This document shows, one piece after another, positions 17,346 to 25,923 of a DNA stretch of 64,000 nucleotides. Each line of letters starts with the position of its first letter. The stretch's first letter is position 1. Origin of the DNA: CAWCUK01 sp963798775. Lineage in GTDB: Bacteria > Bacteroidota > Ignavibacteria > Ignavibacteriales > Ignavibacteriaceae. The stretch is from NCBI GenBank assembly GCA_963798775.1, contig CAWCUK010000001.1:1-64000 (forward strand), given 5' to 3'. A program made the translations under genes and the position numbers. The notes under the pieces are model-generated. The model searched no databases. It was not told the DNA's origin and saw only the letters and a program-made list of their open reading frames with translations.

Positions 17346-18336
17346 TCTGTTCCTCTTCTTTTTCAGTTTCAACTTTTCGCGGAGTAGTTTCCTTAACAAT
17401 TTCTTCCGCTTGATTCATCATCTCTTCATTTATGGAAGACATCGGCTGAAACTTAGCGAACTTTACGAGATCGGCGTTAGCGAGAAAATTATAAGTTATT
17501 TCTCTAATCTTTTCCGATTCCCTTATTCTTTTAAGATGATCGATAACCTCGGAAGTAGTTAATTCCAGCGCGGGAAGTTTAAATCTATCCTCAAAATACT
17601 GCCTAATAATCCCGGTTATTTCGCTGTGATATTCTTTTATCTCACCTTTTTGCCAGAGTTTCTTTTCATCAAGCTCATGCAGTTTTGCCATTGCGGTAAC
17701 ATGCGGCGGAACGTAAACTTTTTTCTCAACAATTTTCCCGGCTTTCTTTCTACGATAAAGAATAATCGCGTAAATTATTCCGGCCAGAACTATCAGTCCC
17801 AGCAAAACCCACAAAGCGATTATCTTCCAATCGAGAGGAATTGTAACCGGCGCTTTTATATCTTTTATATCTTCCGTTTTAGAAACTTTTACCGCGTGAA
17901 TAGTGAATGTAACGGAATTTGTAAAAGTAACTTTTAAAGTAGAATCTTGAGCGAGAAATTTATCGGACAAAAACAAATTCGCAGATTGCGCGGTATCTTT
18001 AGTAGTTCTGTAACGAACCGGAATCGGCGGAATTGTTACTTCGGCGGAATCGTAACGGGAAAGGATATATTTAAAAGTAATAATTCGTTTATTATCTTTT
18101 TCACTCTGAAGCGGGCCTTCCGATTTAATAACATCAACGTCCTTCAAACTATCTTGAATAGCGGGCAAAAGGATATGATTATGTTTATCAGCGCGAATTT
18201 GCACCGTAAAATGGATATAATCACCGAGCATATAATCGGAAGTATCAACGGACGCGGTTGCCGAAATATCCTGAGCGAATGAAACCGCGGAAAATAAAAC
18301 CGCCGAAAATAATATGAATAAAATCTTTTTTACCAT
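17338..18336 (-). CDS. Bat-operon membrane protein, DUF4381-like
   Basis: 332 residues: signal peptide (MVKKILFILFSAVLFSAVSFAQ), an Ig-like periplasmic domain (residues about 25-160), one transmembrane helix (IIALWVLLGLIVLAGIIYAIILY) and a cytoplasmic helical region (HSEITGIIRQYFEDRFKLPALELTTSEV). This layout occurs between DUF58 and batA genes in Bacteroidota. Specific function unknown; the tail resembles that of BatD, suggesting a shared partner. Overlaps both neighbours by seven or eight bases. Confidence 0.8.
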   Translation of the reverse strand: MVKKILFILFSAVLFSAVSFAQDISATASVDTSDYMLGDYIHFTVQIRADKHNHILLPAIQDSLKDVDVIKSEGPLQSEKDNKRIITFKYILSRYDSAEVTIPPIPVRYRTTKDTAQSANLFLSDKFLAQDSTLKVTFTNSVTFTIHAVKVSKTEDIKDIKAPVTIPLDWKIIALWVLLGLIVLAGIIYAIILYRRKKAGKIVEKKVYVPPHVTAMAKLHELDEKKLWQKGEIKEYHSEITGIIRQYFEDRFKLPALELTTSEVIDHLKRIRESEKIREITYNFLANADLVKFAKFQPMSSINEEMMNQAEEIVKETTPRKVETEKEEEQNV

Positions 18337-19205
18337 CTTCTCTCACGCAGTCTAAAAAATTGAACAAGAGGCTTTACGTAATTTTCCCCGGTTTTAATTT
18401 CAACACTGTCAATCCGGCTTGAGAGAAAAAGATGTTTTCTCCTTTGTGCTGTTTCCCGCCGGAATTCCTTTAATCTTTTTTGCACTTTTTTATTGTTCGT
18501 ATCAATCCATCTTTCTTCACCGTTTTCTGCGTCGATAAGTTTTACCAATCCCATCTTCGGAATATTTTCTTCTCGTTCATCGTTTAAAACAAGCCCGACC
18601 AAATCATGCTTCTTCCCGACAATTCTGAGAATTTTTTCATAACCGGAATCCATAAAATCGGAAAGAAGAAAAACTATGCTTCTCTTTTTTATCGCGTGAT
18701 TCAAATATTCCAAAGCTTGTTTAATGTTTGTGGCCTTCCCTTCCGGCTCAAAAGAAAGTACTTCACGAATTAAACGGAGAACATGTGTTTTCCCTTTTCT
18801 TGGCGGAACAAATTTCTCAATTTTATCGGTAAATAAAATCAATCCCACTTTATCATTATTCTTCAAAGCGGAAAAAGCGAGAATAGCGCTTAGTTCGGCG
18901 GCGATTTGCTGTTTAGTTTTATCCACAGTCCCAAAAATTAATGAGCCGCTTAAATCGGCCATAAGAATTACCGTAAGTTCACGCTCTTCTTCAAATATTT
19001 TAATAAAAGGATGGCCGAAACGGGCGGTAACATTCCAATCGATATTTCTAATATCGTCACCGAACTGGTATTCCCTAACTTCGGAAAACTCCATTCCCCT
19101 TCCCTTAAAAACGGAATGATATTCTCCCGAAAAAACCTGGTTTACAAGTCCGCGGGTTTTAATTTCTATCTGCCTAACTTGTTTTATAAGATCTTTAGTT
19201 AACAA
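18330..19205 (-). CDS. DUF58 domain protein (MoxR-associated)
   Basis: Conserved DUF58 core VFSGEYHSVFKGRGMEF..VREYQFGDDIRNIDWNVTAR near residue 25, followed by a degenerate VWA fold (ILMADLSGSLIFG..LLSDFMDSGYE). 291 residues, cytoplasmic. DUF58 proteins accompany MoxR ATPases and are thought to be their partners. The start codon is TTG (AAGG about eight bases upstream); no better start is visible. Its stop overlaps the next ATG. Confidence 0.88.
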   Translation of the reverse strand: MLTKDLIKQVRQIEIKTRGLVNQVFSGEYHSVFKGRGMEFSEVREYQFGDDIRNIDWNVTARFGHPFIKIFEEERELTVILMADLSGSLIFGTVDKTKQQIAAELSAILAFSALKNNDKVGLILFTDKIEKFVPPRKGKTHVLRLIREVLSFEPEGKATNIKQALEYLNHAIKKRSIVFLLSDFMDSGYEKILRIVGKKHDLVGLVLNDEREENIPKMGLVKLIDAENGEERWIDTNNKKVQKRLKEFRRETAQRRKHLFLSSRIDSVEIKTGENYVKPLVQFFRLRERRW

Positions 19206-19266
19206 GTAAAAAACCTTTTATAATTATCTGATGAAAAACATTTTCGATTTAATCTGAACTTCATTT

Positions 19267-19600
19267 TTACGGCACTTCAATTTTATTTAAGATTTCTTGA
19301 ATAATATATTCGGGCGTAATTTCCTCCGCTTCGGCTTCATAAGTAACCGCAACACGATGGCGCATAACGTCCTGGCAAATTGCTCTAACATCTTCGGGAA
19401 TTACATAACCTCTGCGTTTAATAAAAGCCATTGCCTTGGCGCTTAAAGCGAGATTTATTGTAGCTCTCGGAGAGCCGCCGTAGCTTATTAAATCAGTTAA
19501 ATTAGATAAACCGAATTCTTTCGGGTTTCGTGTAGCGAAAACTATATCAAGAATATACTTTTCTATTTTTTCATCAACATAAACTTCATGAACTAAATTA
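19267..19600 (-). CDS. moxR: MoxR family AAA ATPase, C-terminal fragment
   Basis: After the frame break near 19600 the protein continues (NLVHEVYVDEKIEKYILDIV, then SYGGSPRATINLALSAKA and RRGYVIPEDVRAICQDV), which is the lid domain of MoxR, with the sensor-2 arginine in GGSPR. It stops at 19267. It has no start of its own and belongs with 19598-20251. Confidence 0.8.
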
Positions 19601-20251
19601 CCGCGCTTTCAGAATCGCTTCGGGAGTAATAACCGGGTTTATTTGAAGATCTTCCTGATTAACATTCTGGCGCATAATTTTTAATTCTTCTTCTTTAGAA
19701 GGATAAGAAATTTTCACCTTCAGCATAAACCTATCAACCTGCGCTTCAGGTAAAGGATAAGTTCCTTCCTGCTCAATAGGATTTTGAGTGGCGAGAACTA
19801 AAAACGGTTCTTCAAGATAGAAAGTCTGTTCACCGATAGTAACTTGTTTTTCCTGCATCGCTTCAAGAAGCGCGCTTTGAACTTTAGCGGGGGCACGGTT
19901 AATTTCATCGGCAAGAATAAAATTAGAAAAGATCGGGCCTTTTCTGATGAAGAAATTTCCGTCTTTCTGGTTATAAATCATTGTACCGATTAAATCCGCG
20001 GGAAGAAGGTCGGGAGTAAATTGTATTCTTTGATATTTTGCTTTCATGGCGGAGGCTAATGATTTTATGGCAAGAGTTTTCGCGAGGCCGGGAACGCCTT
20101 CAAGCAGAACGTGGCCGTTTCCGAGAAGCCCCACTATTAGCCTTTCAACCATTGCTTTTTGCCCGACAATCTTTTTACTGATTTCATTCAGAAGAAGATC
20201 GATAAAAGCACTCTCTTCTTTAATCTTTTCGTTTAATGCACTAATATCCAA
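19598..20251 (-). CDS. moxR: MoxR family AAA ATPase, N-terminal fragment
   Basis: Nucleotide-binding part of the MoxR chaperone-like ATPase: Walker A GVPGLAKT near residue 55, Walker B FILADEINRAP and sensor-1 region LATQNPIEQEGTYPLPEAQVDRF. First gene of the Bat operon. The start is TTG (GAGG six bases upstream). The frame ends in TAA after LKAR; skipping one base there continues into the lid domain at 19267-19600, for a normal length of about 328 residues. Confidence 0.85.
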   Translation of the reverse strand: MDISALNEKIKEESAFIDLLLNEISKKIVGQKAMVERLIVGLLGNGHVLLEGVPGLAKTLAIKSLASAMKAKYQRIQFTPDLLPADLIGTMIYNQKDGNFFIRKGPIFSNFILADEINRAPAKVQSALLEAMQEKQVTIGEQTFYLEEPFLVLATQNPIEQEGTYPLPEAQVDRFMLKVKISYPSKEEELKIMRQNVNQEDLQINPVITPEAILKAR

Positions 20252-20524
20252 AGCTGAACCTCATAAAGTTTAATGAAATTTTTGATACTACTTTCGAAAA
20301 GTAATGTGATTAGACGTGCCTAAACTTAAAAATGTTGCATAATTTATACAAGGGAGATAAAAAAAGTATATATAATTTTGTCCGGCTGCGGTTAATGTTT
20401 ATTAAACGGGGTTTAAGAAGATAGAAATCGTGATTTTAACACTTGAAAAAGCCGGTTTTTTCAACATGTAAAATCCGGTTCGCTCTCAAAAATAACATCC
20501 CCGACACTACAGAAGATTAAATTT

Positions 20525-20671
20525 TTAGCGGAAGAAATTAAATTTTCTTCGGGGGGAATTAGCTTTTCATCGGGGTGCATTAACTTTTCATCGGAGAATA
20601 TTAACTTTTTGTCGGGGAGAGTTAACTATTCGTCGGAGAGCATTAACTTTTTGTCGGAGAATGTTACCAGG
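20525..20671. repeat. Seven tandem 21-bp degenerate repeats
   Basis: Seven units of exactly 21 bases, starting at 20525, 20546, 20567, 20588, 20609, 20630 and 20651. Consensus TCATCGGRGNNNRTTAACTTT with core TCGG..RTTAACTTT. The array ends at the first REP. Read on the minus strand in one frame it encodes a heptad K-L-I-x-x-D-E with a single stop. No ribosome site or start was seen, so it is listed as a repeat. The rest of 20252-20524 holds only a short TACTTT-CGA-AAAGTA inverted repeat (20289-20303) and a TTGAAAAA..TTTTTTCAA hairpin near 20442. Confidence 0.85.
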
Positions 20672-20673
20672 CT

Positions 20674-20773
20674 GTCACGAACCATTTCGTGACAGCGATA
20701 GAACTACCGAAATTCAGTTCCCGCTAATGAAATGAAGAATATTGTTAACTTTTGTCACGAAATGGTTCGTGAC
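20674..20773. repeat. REPIN 1: inverted pair of REP sequences
   Basis: REP GTCACGAACCATTTCGTGAC (20674-20693) and its exact reverse complement (20754-20773), about 60 bases apart. Each REP is itself a hairpin with eight-base arms. The spacer and flanks are repeated at 21390-21514 on the other side of the transposase. A third partial copy (TTCGTGACAGCGATAGAACT...) runs from about 20784 into the transposase 3' end. Confidence 0.85.
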
Positions 20774-20801
20774 AAACTTGGAATTCGTGACAGCGATAGA
20801 A

Positions 20802-21362
20802 CTACCTAACTTCAGTTCCCGCAAATGATGTATTGACCTTTATTACTGAATGATCATTATTTATATAATTTCTTGCACTTGAATATTTATATTGCTCAGG
20901 CAACCTTACTAAATTTGCTTTAACAGGATTTTTATGAATATAATGTAGTTTCGTCCAGAACATCTTTTCATTCCTTATTACCTCATCATCAAACCTTGGC
21001 ATCCAAAGTTTCCTTCTTTGATTTTTAAATTTGGCTCCCTCATCTCTAAAAGTTTTCATAAAAGATGATTTTTCCTTTTCAAGGTTTTCCATTATATCCC
21101 ACGCAGAGTATTTTTTTATGTCTCTCATTATATCAGAGATTGTTCCATTTTTTGAATTTGTTACTATTATCCAATGAAAATGAGTTGGCATTATTACATA
21201 GGCAAGAATTTCGAATTTATACTTGTGCTGGTAATGCTTTATGTTTTTTATCAGTAGATTACAATAACTATCTTCAGTAAAAATTTTGATAAAACCCACA
21301 ACTGTGGTCGTAATGAAAAATATATGTTCATCTGCAAGATTTGTTCTTCCTCTTAAACCCAT
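20802..21362 (-). CDS. REP-associated tyrosine transposase (RAYT, Y1_Tnp/IS200-like)
   Basis: Single-domain Y1/HUH endonuclease. It starts MGLRGRTNLADEHIFFITTTVV, has the metal-binding HUH motif THFHW near residue 75, the conserved YVIMPTHFH context, the helix with candidate nucleophile Tyr (DIKKYSAWDI) and the family's LHYIHKNPVKANLV motif. I prefer the ATG at 21362; the longer frame from 21401 begins inside REP DNA. The protein ends SFAGTEVR, also encoded by REP-type DNA. Flanking inverted REP doublets are the substrate expected for RAYT enzymes. Confidence 0.88.
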   Translation of the reverse strand: MGLRGRTNLADEHIFFITTTVVGFIKIFTEDSYCNLLIKNIKHYQHKYKFEILAYVIMPTHFHWIIVTNSKNGTISDIMRDIKKYSAWDIMENLEKEKSSFMKTFRDEGAKFKNQRRKLWMPRFDDEVIRNEKMFWTKLHYIHKNPVKANLVRLPEQYKYSSARNYINNDHSVIKVNTSFAGTEVR

Positions 21363-21389
21363 GATGCAAAATTTTTCCTTTTCTCGGCT

Positions 21390-21514
21390 ATCACGAACCA
21401 TTTCGTGAAAGTGATAGAACTACCAAAATTCAGTCCCCGCCAATGATATGAAGAATATTTTCAATTAAACATAAACAATGTTGTGTTAACTTTTGTCACG
21501 AAATGGTTCGTGAC
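21390..21514. repeat. REPIN 2: inverted pair of REP sequences
   Basis: REP ATCACGAACCATTTCGTGAA (21390-21409) and inverted REP GTCACGAAATGGTTCGTGAC (21495-21514), with a spacer matching REPIN 1 (gatagaactaccaaaattcag...) but about 25 bases longer. With REPIN 1 it brackets the RAYT gene as a direct repeat. Confidence 0.85.
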
Positions 21515-21576
21515 AAACTTGGAATATATAAGACCTATCACTAAAGTAAAAGGCCTTAAAAGCGACAGTTCATCTT

Positions 21577-22749
21577 TCAAAGCACTTTAAAAACAGCGAA
21601 TTTTAAATAAGAAGTTTCTTTCATCGCGGGAATTTTGGGATGATCCAATGAAGCTCCGTAAGAATGGATTAACTGAATTTTCTTATTTGCTTTTACGGCA
21701 GCCGAATTTATAATCTGCAAAAATTCTTCTTCGCTTAAATGATGCGAGCAGGAAGAAGTTATTAAATATCCGTTTGGGGCGGTAATCTGTAAAGCGAGTT
21801 TATTTAATTTTTCGTAGCCTTTTTTTGCCTGAGGAAGGTTCTTTTTACTTTTTGCGAACGCGGGAGGATCAATCATTACAACATCATAATATTTCTGATT
21901 TCTTATATTTTCCTGCATAAACTCAAAAACATCCTGCGCGAAATATTCGGCCGGATTAGAAAAATTATTCAACCGGAAATTTTGATTTACGTTTTCAATT
22001 TCGGAAGAGGAAGAATCGACAAAACAAACAGAAGCCGCGCCTGCGGAAACCGCGTGAAGCCCAAATCCGCCCGAGTTACAGAAAGCGTCAACAACAGATT
22101 TATTCTTAACAAGTTTTTCTATAAAAAACCGGTTATCACTTTGATCAAAATAGAAGCCGGTTTTATGCCCTTTTTCAAAATCAATTTTATAATTTATTTT
22201 ACCGTCGTCTATTATTTCTGTTTTCATTTCCCCGAGAAATATTTCATCTTCCTCTATTAACCCTTCCATTCTTCTAAAATGTTCTTCATTCTTAGTAAAG
22301 ATATTCTCGGCGGAAAAATCTTCCTTTAAGATATTAATTATTTTACCAATATTTTTATGCATGCCGGCGGAATAAACTTGCATTACGAAGGTGCCGTTAT
22401 ATTTATCTATAATCAGACCGGGAAGAAAATCACTTTCGCTAAAAACCATCCGGTAAGAATTTCTTTCCGGGTAGACTTCTTTTCTTAAATTATTAGCGGA
22501 AGTAATTTTTTCTTTCAGCAAATCATATAAATCATCAACAGCGGAGCGAGAAATAATTCTAACGGCGATTAAAGAATTACCGTTATAAAATCCGCCTCCG
22601 AGAAAATTATTACGTGAATCATAAATTTCTACCAAATCTCCGTTAGCTGTTTCGTCTTCTACTTTCGCTATTTCATTGCTGAAAATCCATAAATGCCCGC
22701 TTTTAATTCTTCTTTCTTCATTCTTTTTCAAAAAAACTTTTGCCGCCAT
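21577..22749 (-). CDS. RlmI-like 23S rRNA (cytosine-C5) methyltransferase
   Basis: N-terminal PUA domain (KVFLKKNEERRIKSGHLWIFSNEI) for RNA binding, then a SAM-dependent Rossmann domain (VVDAFCNSGGFGLHAVSAGAASVCFVD in two parts near residue 215) and the catalytic-region motif MIDPPAFAKSKK near residue 295. 390 residues, as in RlmI (m5C1962 in E. coli 23S rRNA). The exact target nucleotide is inferred from the family. Divergent from the phosphoesterase gene. Confidence 0.88.
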   Translation of the reverse strand: MAAKVFLKKNEERRIKSGHLWIFSNEIAKVEDETANGDLVEIYDSRNNFLGGGFYNGNSLIAVRIISRSAVDDLYDLLKEKITSANNLRKEVYPERNSYRMVFSESDFLPGLIIDKYNGTFVMQVYSAGMHKNIGKIINILKEDFSAENIFTKNEEHFRRMEGLIEEDEIFLGEMKTEIIDDGKINYKIDFEKGHKTGFYFDQSDNRFFIEKLVKNKSVVDAFCNSGGFGLHAVSAGAASVCFVDSSSSEIENVNQNFRLNNFSNPAEYFAQDVFEFMQENIRNQKYYDVVMIDPPAFAKSKKNLPQAKKGYEKLNKLALQITAPNGYLITSSCSHHLSEEEFLQIINSAAVKANKKIQLIHSYGASLDHPKIPAMKETSYLKFAVFKVL

Positions 22750-22825
22750 CTAATTTCCTCAATCTTTATTTCATTAAGAGATTTAGAATATTTATTTTTA
22801 AGTATCCAAAATACGAAAGGAAATG

Positions 22826-24655
22826 ATGAAAAAAATTCTTTTAATTCCGCAAATCTTTTTTCTATTAACAATATCAAGTTTCGCGCAGCATTATTACGGC
22901 TGGATAACTGATGTTCATATTGGTTCACCGAAGGCCGATTCCGACCTTTCCAATGTTGTTAGAGACATGAATACAAGAAACGAAATTGAGTTTGTTATTG
23001 TAACCGGAGACATCGGGGAGAAAGGTAGGAATGAAGAATTAGAAACCGCGAAAGAAATATTAGACAGTCTTTCAATGCCCTATTATATTATTCCCGGAAA
23101 TCATGATACAAAATGGAGTGAGAGCGGATGCACAAAATTTTCAGAACTTTGGGGAGATAATAAATTTGTTTTTGAAAAAAATAATGTGAAGTACATTGGT
23201 TTGAACAGCGGAATTCCCTGGCGGGGCGGCGGCGGCCATATCGCGGCTGAGGATTTACCTTGGCTCGATTCTGTGGTAACAAATACGCATAAAGACGAGC
23301 AAATAATTTTTATGGCTCATCATCCTCTCGACGGCGACGTTGATAATTGGTTTGAAGTAACAAACATTTTAAGAAAAGGAAATATAAAAGCGGTTCAATT
23401 GGGGCACGGGCACGCAAACCGCTTGATGAATTTTAACGGAATTCCCGCCGCGATGGGGCGTTCATCTTTAAGCAAAGGGAAAAGCTGGGGCTATAATTTA
23501 GTAGAAGATAAACCGGATTCGTTAATCTTTTTTGAAATTAATGACGACAGCATTCCTCACCGTTGGGGCGCTTTAGTTAAAAATGATTCGGATATTTCGA
23601 AAATTGATTCGGCACAATTTATAAACTATAATAACGGCGCCGAGTTAGTTTGGAAGAAAGATCTTAAAACAACAATGTCGGCTTCATTAACCATTTCAGA
23701 TGATAAAATTTTTGCCGCGACAAAAGACGGAATGATTCATTGTTTCAATTTAGAAGGAAATGAGCTTTGGAAATATAATACACATAGTACAATTTTCAGC
23801 CGTCCGGTAAGGGACAGAGATGTTTTAGCTGTCGCTACAATTGAAGGAGATTTAATTTCGCTGAACGCTAACAACGGAGAACTTCTGCAAATTATAGGAT
23901 TAGGCGAGCCGCTTACATCTCAGCTAATAGCTATTGATATAATTAACCCGGAAGGAGAAAAATCTCGCGGAGTTGTAGTTGGAACAGCGAACGGACATTT
24001 ATATTGTTACGATCTTTACAGCTTTGAGCAAGTCTGGGAAAATGACGCGGCTAAAGGAATGATTGAGACAAAACCTTTAGTAGTCGACGGAAAAATAATA
24101 TTCGGAAGCTGGGATAATTATCTTTACTCGGTTAACGCAAGCAATGGGATTTTGAACTGGAAATGGACGGAACATAAAAACTTCTACTACTCCCCCGCTG
24201 CCTGCTGGCCGGTAACGGACGGGAAAAATATTTATGTTTCTACACCGGATAAATTCGTTTCTAAAATAGATTTATTACAAGGAACAACTGTCTGGCACAA
24301 GAATGATTTCGGAAGCTGGGAATCATTGGGAATTAGTCAGGATAAACAAAAACTTTTTGTAAAAAGTATAACAGATAAATTTTATATTGTATCGGCTAAC
24401 GCCGGAAAGCTGATTAAGAAATTAGATATTGATTACGGATTAGATACAATGCCCGCTGAAATTTCTGACTGGAATAATAACATAATATTCGGATCTAAAA
24501 ACGGTAAAATTTATTTAATAGATTCCGAATATAATTGGAAGCCGATATTATTTACCGGAACCGCGAGAGTCCATACCGTACAGCATGTAAAAGACAATTT
24601 ATTCGGCGCGTCAAATATGGACGGCAAAATATTTTTATTTACCATTAAGCAATAA
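22826..24655 (+). CDS. Exported calcineurin-like phosphoesterase fused to a PQQ-type beta-propeller
   Basis: Signal peptide (KKILLIPQIFFLLTISSFAQ), then a metallophosphoesterase domain with all metal motifs: DVH (residue about 28), GDIG, GNHDT, MAHHPLD and GHGHANR. From about residue 270 come repeated PQQ/WD-like blades (ATKDGMIHCFNLEGNELWKY, NGHLYCYDLYSFEQVW, DNYLYSVNASNGILNW). Probably periplasmic hydrolysis of a phosphate ester; the substrate is unknown. Two ATGs are adjacent (22823, 22826); AAAGGA is spaced better for the second. Possibly co-transcribed with the HAD gene 27 bases downstream. Confidence 0.85.
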   Translation: MKKILLIPQIFFLLTISSFAQHYYGWITDVHIGSPKADSDLSNVVRDMNTRNEIEFVIVTGDIGEKGRNEELETAKEILDSLSMPYYIIPGNHDTKWSESGCTKFSELWGDNKFVFEKNNVKYIGLNSGIPWRGGGGHIAAEDLPWLDSVVTNTHKDEQIIFMAHHPLDGDVDNWFEVTNILRKGNIKAVQLGHGHANRLMNFNGIPAAMGRSSLSKGKSWGYNLVEDKPDSLIFFEINDDSIPHRWGALVKNDSDISKIDSAQFINYNNGAELVWKKDLKTTMSASLTISDDKIFAATKDGMIHCFNLEGNELWKYNTHSTIFSRPVRDRDVLAVATIEGDLISLNANNGELLQIIGLGEPLTSQLIAIDIINPEGEKSRGVVVGTANGHLYCYDLYSFEQVWENDAAKGMIETKPLVVDGKIIFGSWDNYLYSVNASNGILNWKWTEHKNFYYSPAACWPVTDGKNIYVSTPDKFVSKIDLLQGTTVWHKNDFGSWESLGISQDKQKLFVKSITDKFYIVSANAGKLIKKLDIDYGLDTMPAEISDWNNNIIFGSKNGKIYLIDSEYNWKPILFTGTARVHTVQHVKDNLFGASNMDGKIFLFTIKQ

Positions 24656-24682
24656 GATTAAAAGATTTTTAGGAAAATATAA

Positions 24683-24910
24683 ATGCGGAAATTTGACGGG
24701 ATTATTTTCGATATAGACGGGACATTAACTTCAACAAATGAATTAATATTCGCGGCGTTTAACCATATAGCGAAGAAATATTTAGATAAAACTTTCTCGG
24801 ATGAAGAAATAATAAGTTTTTTCGGTCCGACGGAAGATGTAATAATTAAGCAGTGGTGCGGAGATAAATATGAAGTAGCCACGGAAAGATTACTACGATT
24901 TTTACACTAA
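24683..24910 (+). CDS. HAD-superfamily phosphatase, N-terminal fragment
   Basis: Catalytic motif FDIDGTLTST near residue 10 (nucleophile Asp and the DxD acid). The frame runs off after VATERLL because of one extra base in GGAAAGATTAC; removing an A gives EDYYDFYTKNHAMADLYPGI and joins the frame at 24921. The whole gene is 24683-25328, about 214 residues, the size of phosphoglycolate phosphatase-like HAD enzymes. Confidence 0.82.
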   Translation: MRKFDGIIFDIDGTLTSTNELIFAAFNHIAKKYLDKTFSDEEIISFFGPTEDVIIKQWCGDKYEVATERLLRFLH

Positions 24911-24920
24911 GAATCACGCG

Positions 24921-25328
24921 ATGGCGGATCTTTATCCCGGCATAAAAAATATTTTAGAGAGATTAAAATCGAAAGGTATTCCTCTTTCTATTTATACGGG
25001 AAAAGGAAGAGACGCCGCAACCATAACCTTAAAGAAACTAGGCATATTTAATTATTTTGATTTAATAGTAACAGGCGACGATGTAAAGGAACATAAACCT
25101 TCGGTTGAAGGCGTAAATTTATTTTTGGAAAAATTTAATTTGGATAAAGAAAAAGTTTTAATGATAGGAGATTCCCCCGCCGATATTAATGCCGCAAGAG
25201 GGGCGGGAATTAAAATCGCTTCGGTTGTTTGGGATAGTTACTCAAGGGATGAAGTAATAGATTTAAAAAGTGATTTCCTTTTTCATTCCGTAAAAGAGTT
25301 AAAAATATTCTTGGAAGATAATATTTGA
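24921..25328 (+). CDS. HAD-superfamily phosphatase, C-terminal fragment
   Basis: Carries motif II Thr (SIYTGKGRD), motif III Lys (KEHKPSVEG) and motif IV (MIGDSPADINAARGAG), the remaining active-site set of the HAD enzyme begun at 24683. The ATG at 24921 is an internal Met. Likely acts on a small phosphorylated metabolite; Gph-like by similarity only. Confidence 0.82.
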   Translation: MADLYPGIKNILERLKSKGIPLSIYTGKGRDAATITLKKLGIFNYFDLIVTGDDVKEHKPSVEGVNLFLEKFNLDKEKVLMIGDSPADINAARGAGIKIASVVWDSYSRDEVIDLKSDFLFHSVKELKIFLEDNI

Positions 25329-25354
25329 AAAAAATCATAGTACCATTATATTTG
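25324..25354 (+). promoter_or_regulatory. Bacteroidota-type promoter of the lipoprotein gene
   Basis: -33 TTTG (25324-25327) and -7 TATATTTG (25347-25354), 19 bases apart, about 35 bases before the ATG. It overlaps the end of the HAD gene. Confidence 0.65.
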
Positions 25355-25388
25355 ATTTCATTTTTTACATAAAAAGGGGGAATACCCA

Positions 25389-25922
25389 ATGCGTCTTTCA
25401 GTTATAGTTTTATTCTTAGTATCTGTATTTATCTTCAGTTCTTGTGAATTTATGATGAAAGATTTTAACCGCACGCCCAGAAAAGATGTATTCAGAAGCA
25501 GTGTTTTAAATGACGCGATAGCAAACGCGAAGTATGATTTAAGCAATAAAGATTTTTATACATCAAAAGATAAATACTCAAATATTGTTATCTCAGGTAC
25601 AGGCTATATATATGATCATCCATTTTCGGATTATAATGATGATGACAGATATAGATTAACGGGGTCGGAAAATGGTTTACCGATTGACTGGATGCTTTTT
25701 TTAGATCATCCCGCTCCTAAACAAAAAGACGTAGGAGAAGATGTACAATTATTAACCCGTGGTAAAAATGTTAGAACGTTTGCTATATTTTTAGGTACTG
25801 AAGAATTTTTAAATGAAGACGGTACGAAAAGAACCCTGCCTACATTTAGATGCATTGCCATTTATAATATTGATGATAGAAATTTCAGAACCCCGATTTG
25901 GGTAAGCAACATGTACAAATAA
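25389..25922 (+). CDS. Hypothetical lipoprotein
   Basis: 177 residues with a lipoprotein signal (LFLVSVFIFSSC, lipobox FSSC, lipidated Cys about 19). No domain is recognised. The mature part is rich in Asp, Lys and Tyr and may be a small beta fold (FRCIAIYNIDDRNFRTPIWV). A strong GGGGG-type ribosome site and its own promoter suggest single-gene expression. It converges on pstB with one base between the stops and no visible terminator. Confidence 0.7.
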   Translation: MRLSVIVLFLVSVFIFSSCEFMMKDFNRTPRKDVFRSSVLNDAIANAKYDLSNKDFYTSKDKYSNIVISGTGYIYDHPFSDYNDDDRYRLTGSENGLPIDWMLFLDHPAPKQKDVGEDVQLLTRGKNVRTFAIFLGTEEFLNEDGTKRTLPTFRCIAIYNIDDRNFRTPIWVSNMYK

Positions 25923-25923
25923 A

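Noticed and set aside
20289..20303. Inverted repeat TACTTT-CGA-AAAGTA upstream of moxR as an operator
   Set aside because: Short and AT-rich, with no recognised promoter next to it; chance occurrence is likely.
24658..24882. Minus-strand frame opposite the HAD gene
   Set aside because: Shadow of the HAD catalytic region on the plus strand.
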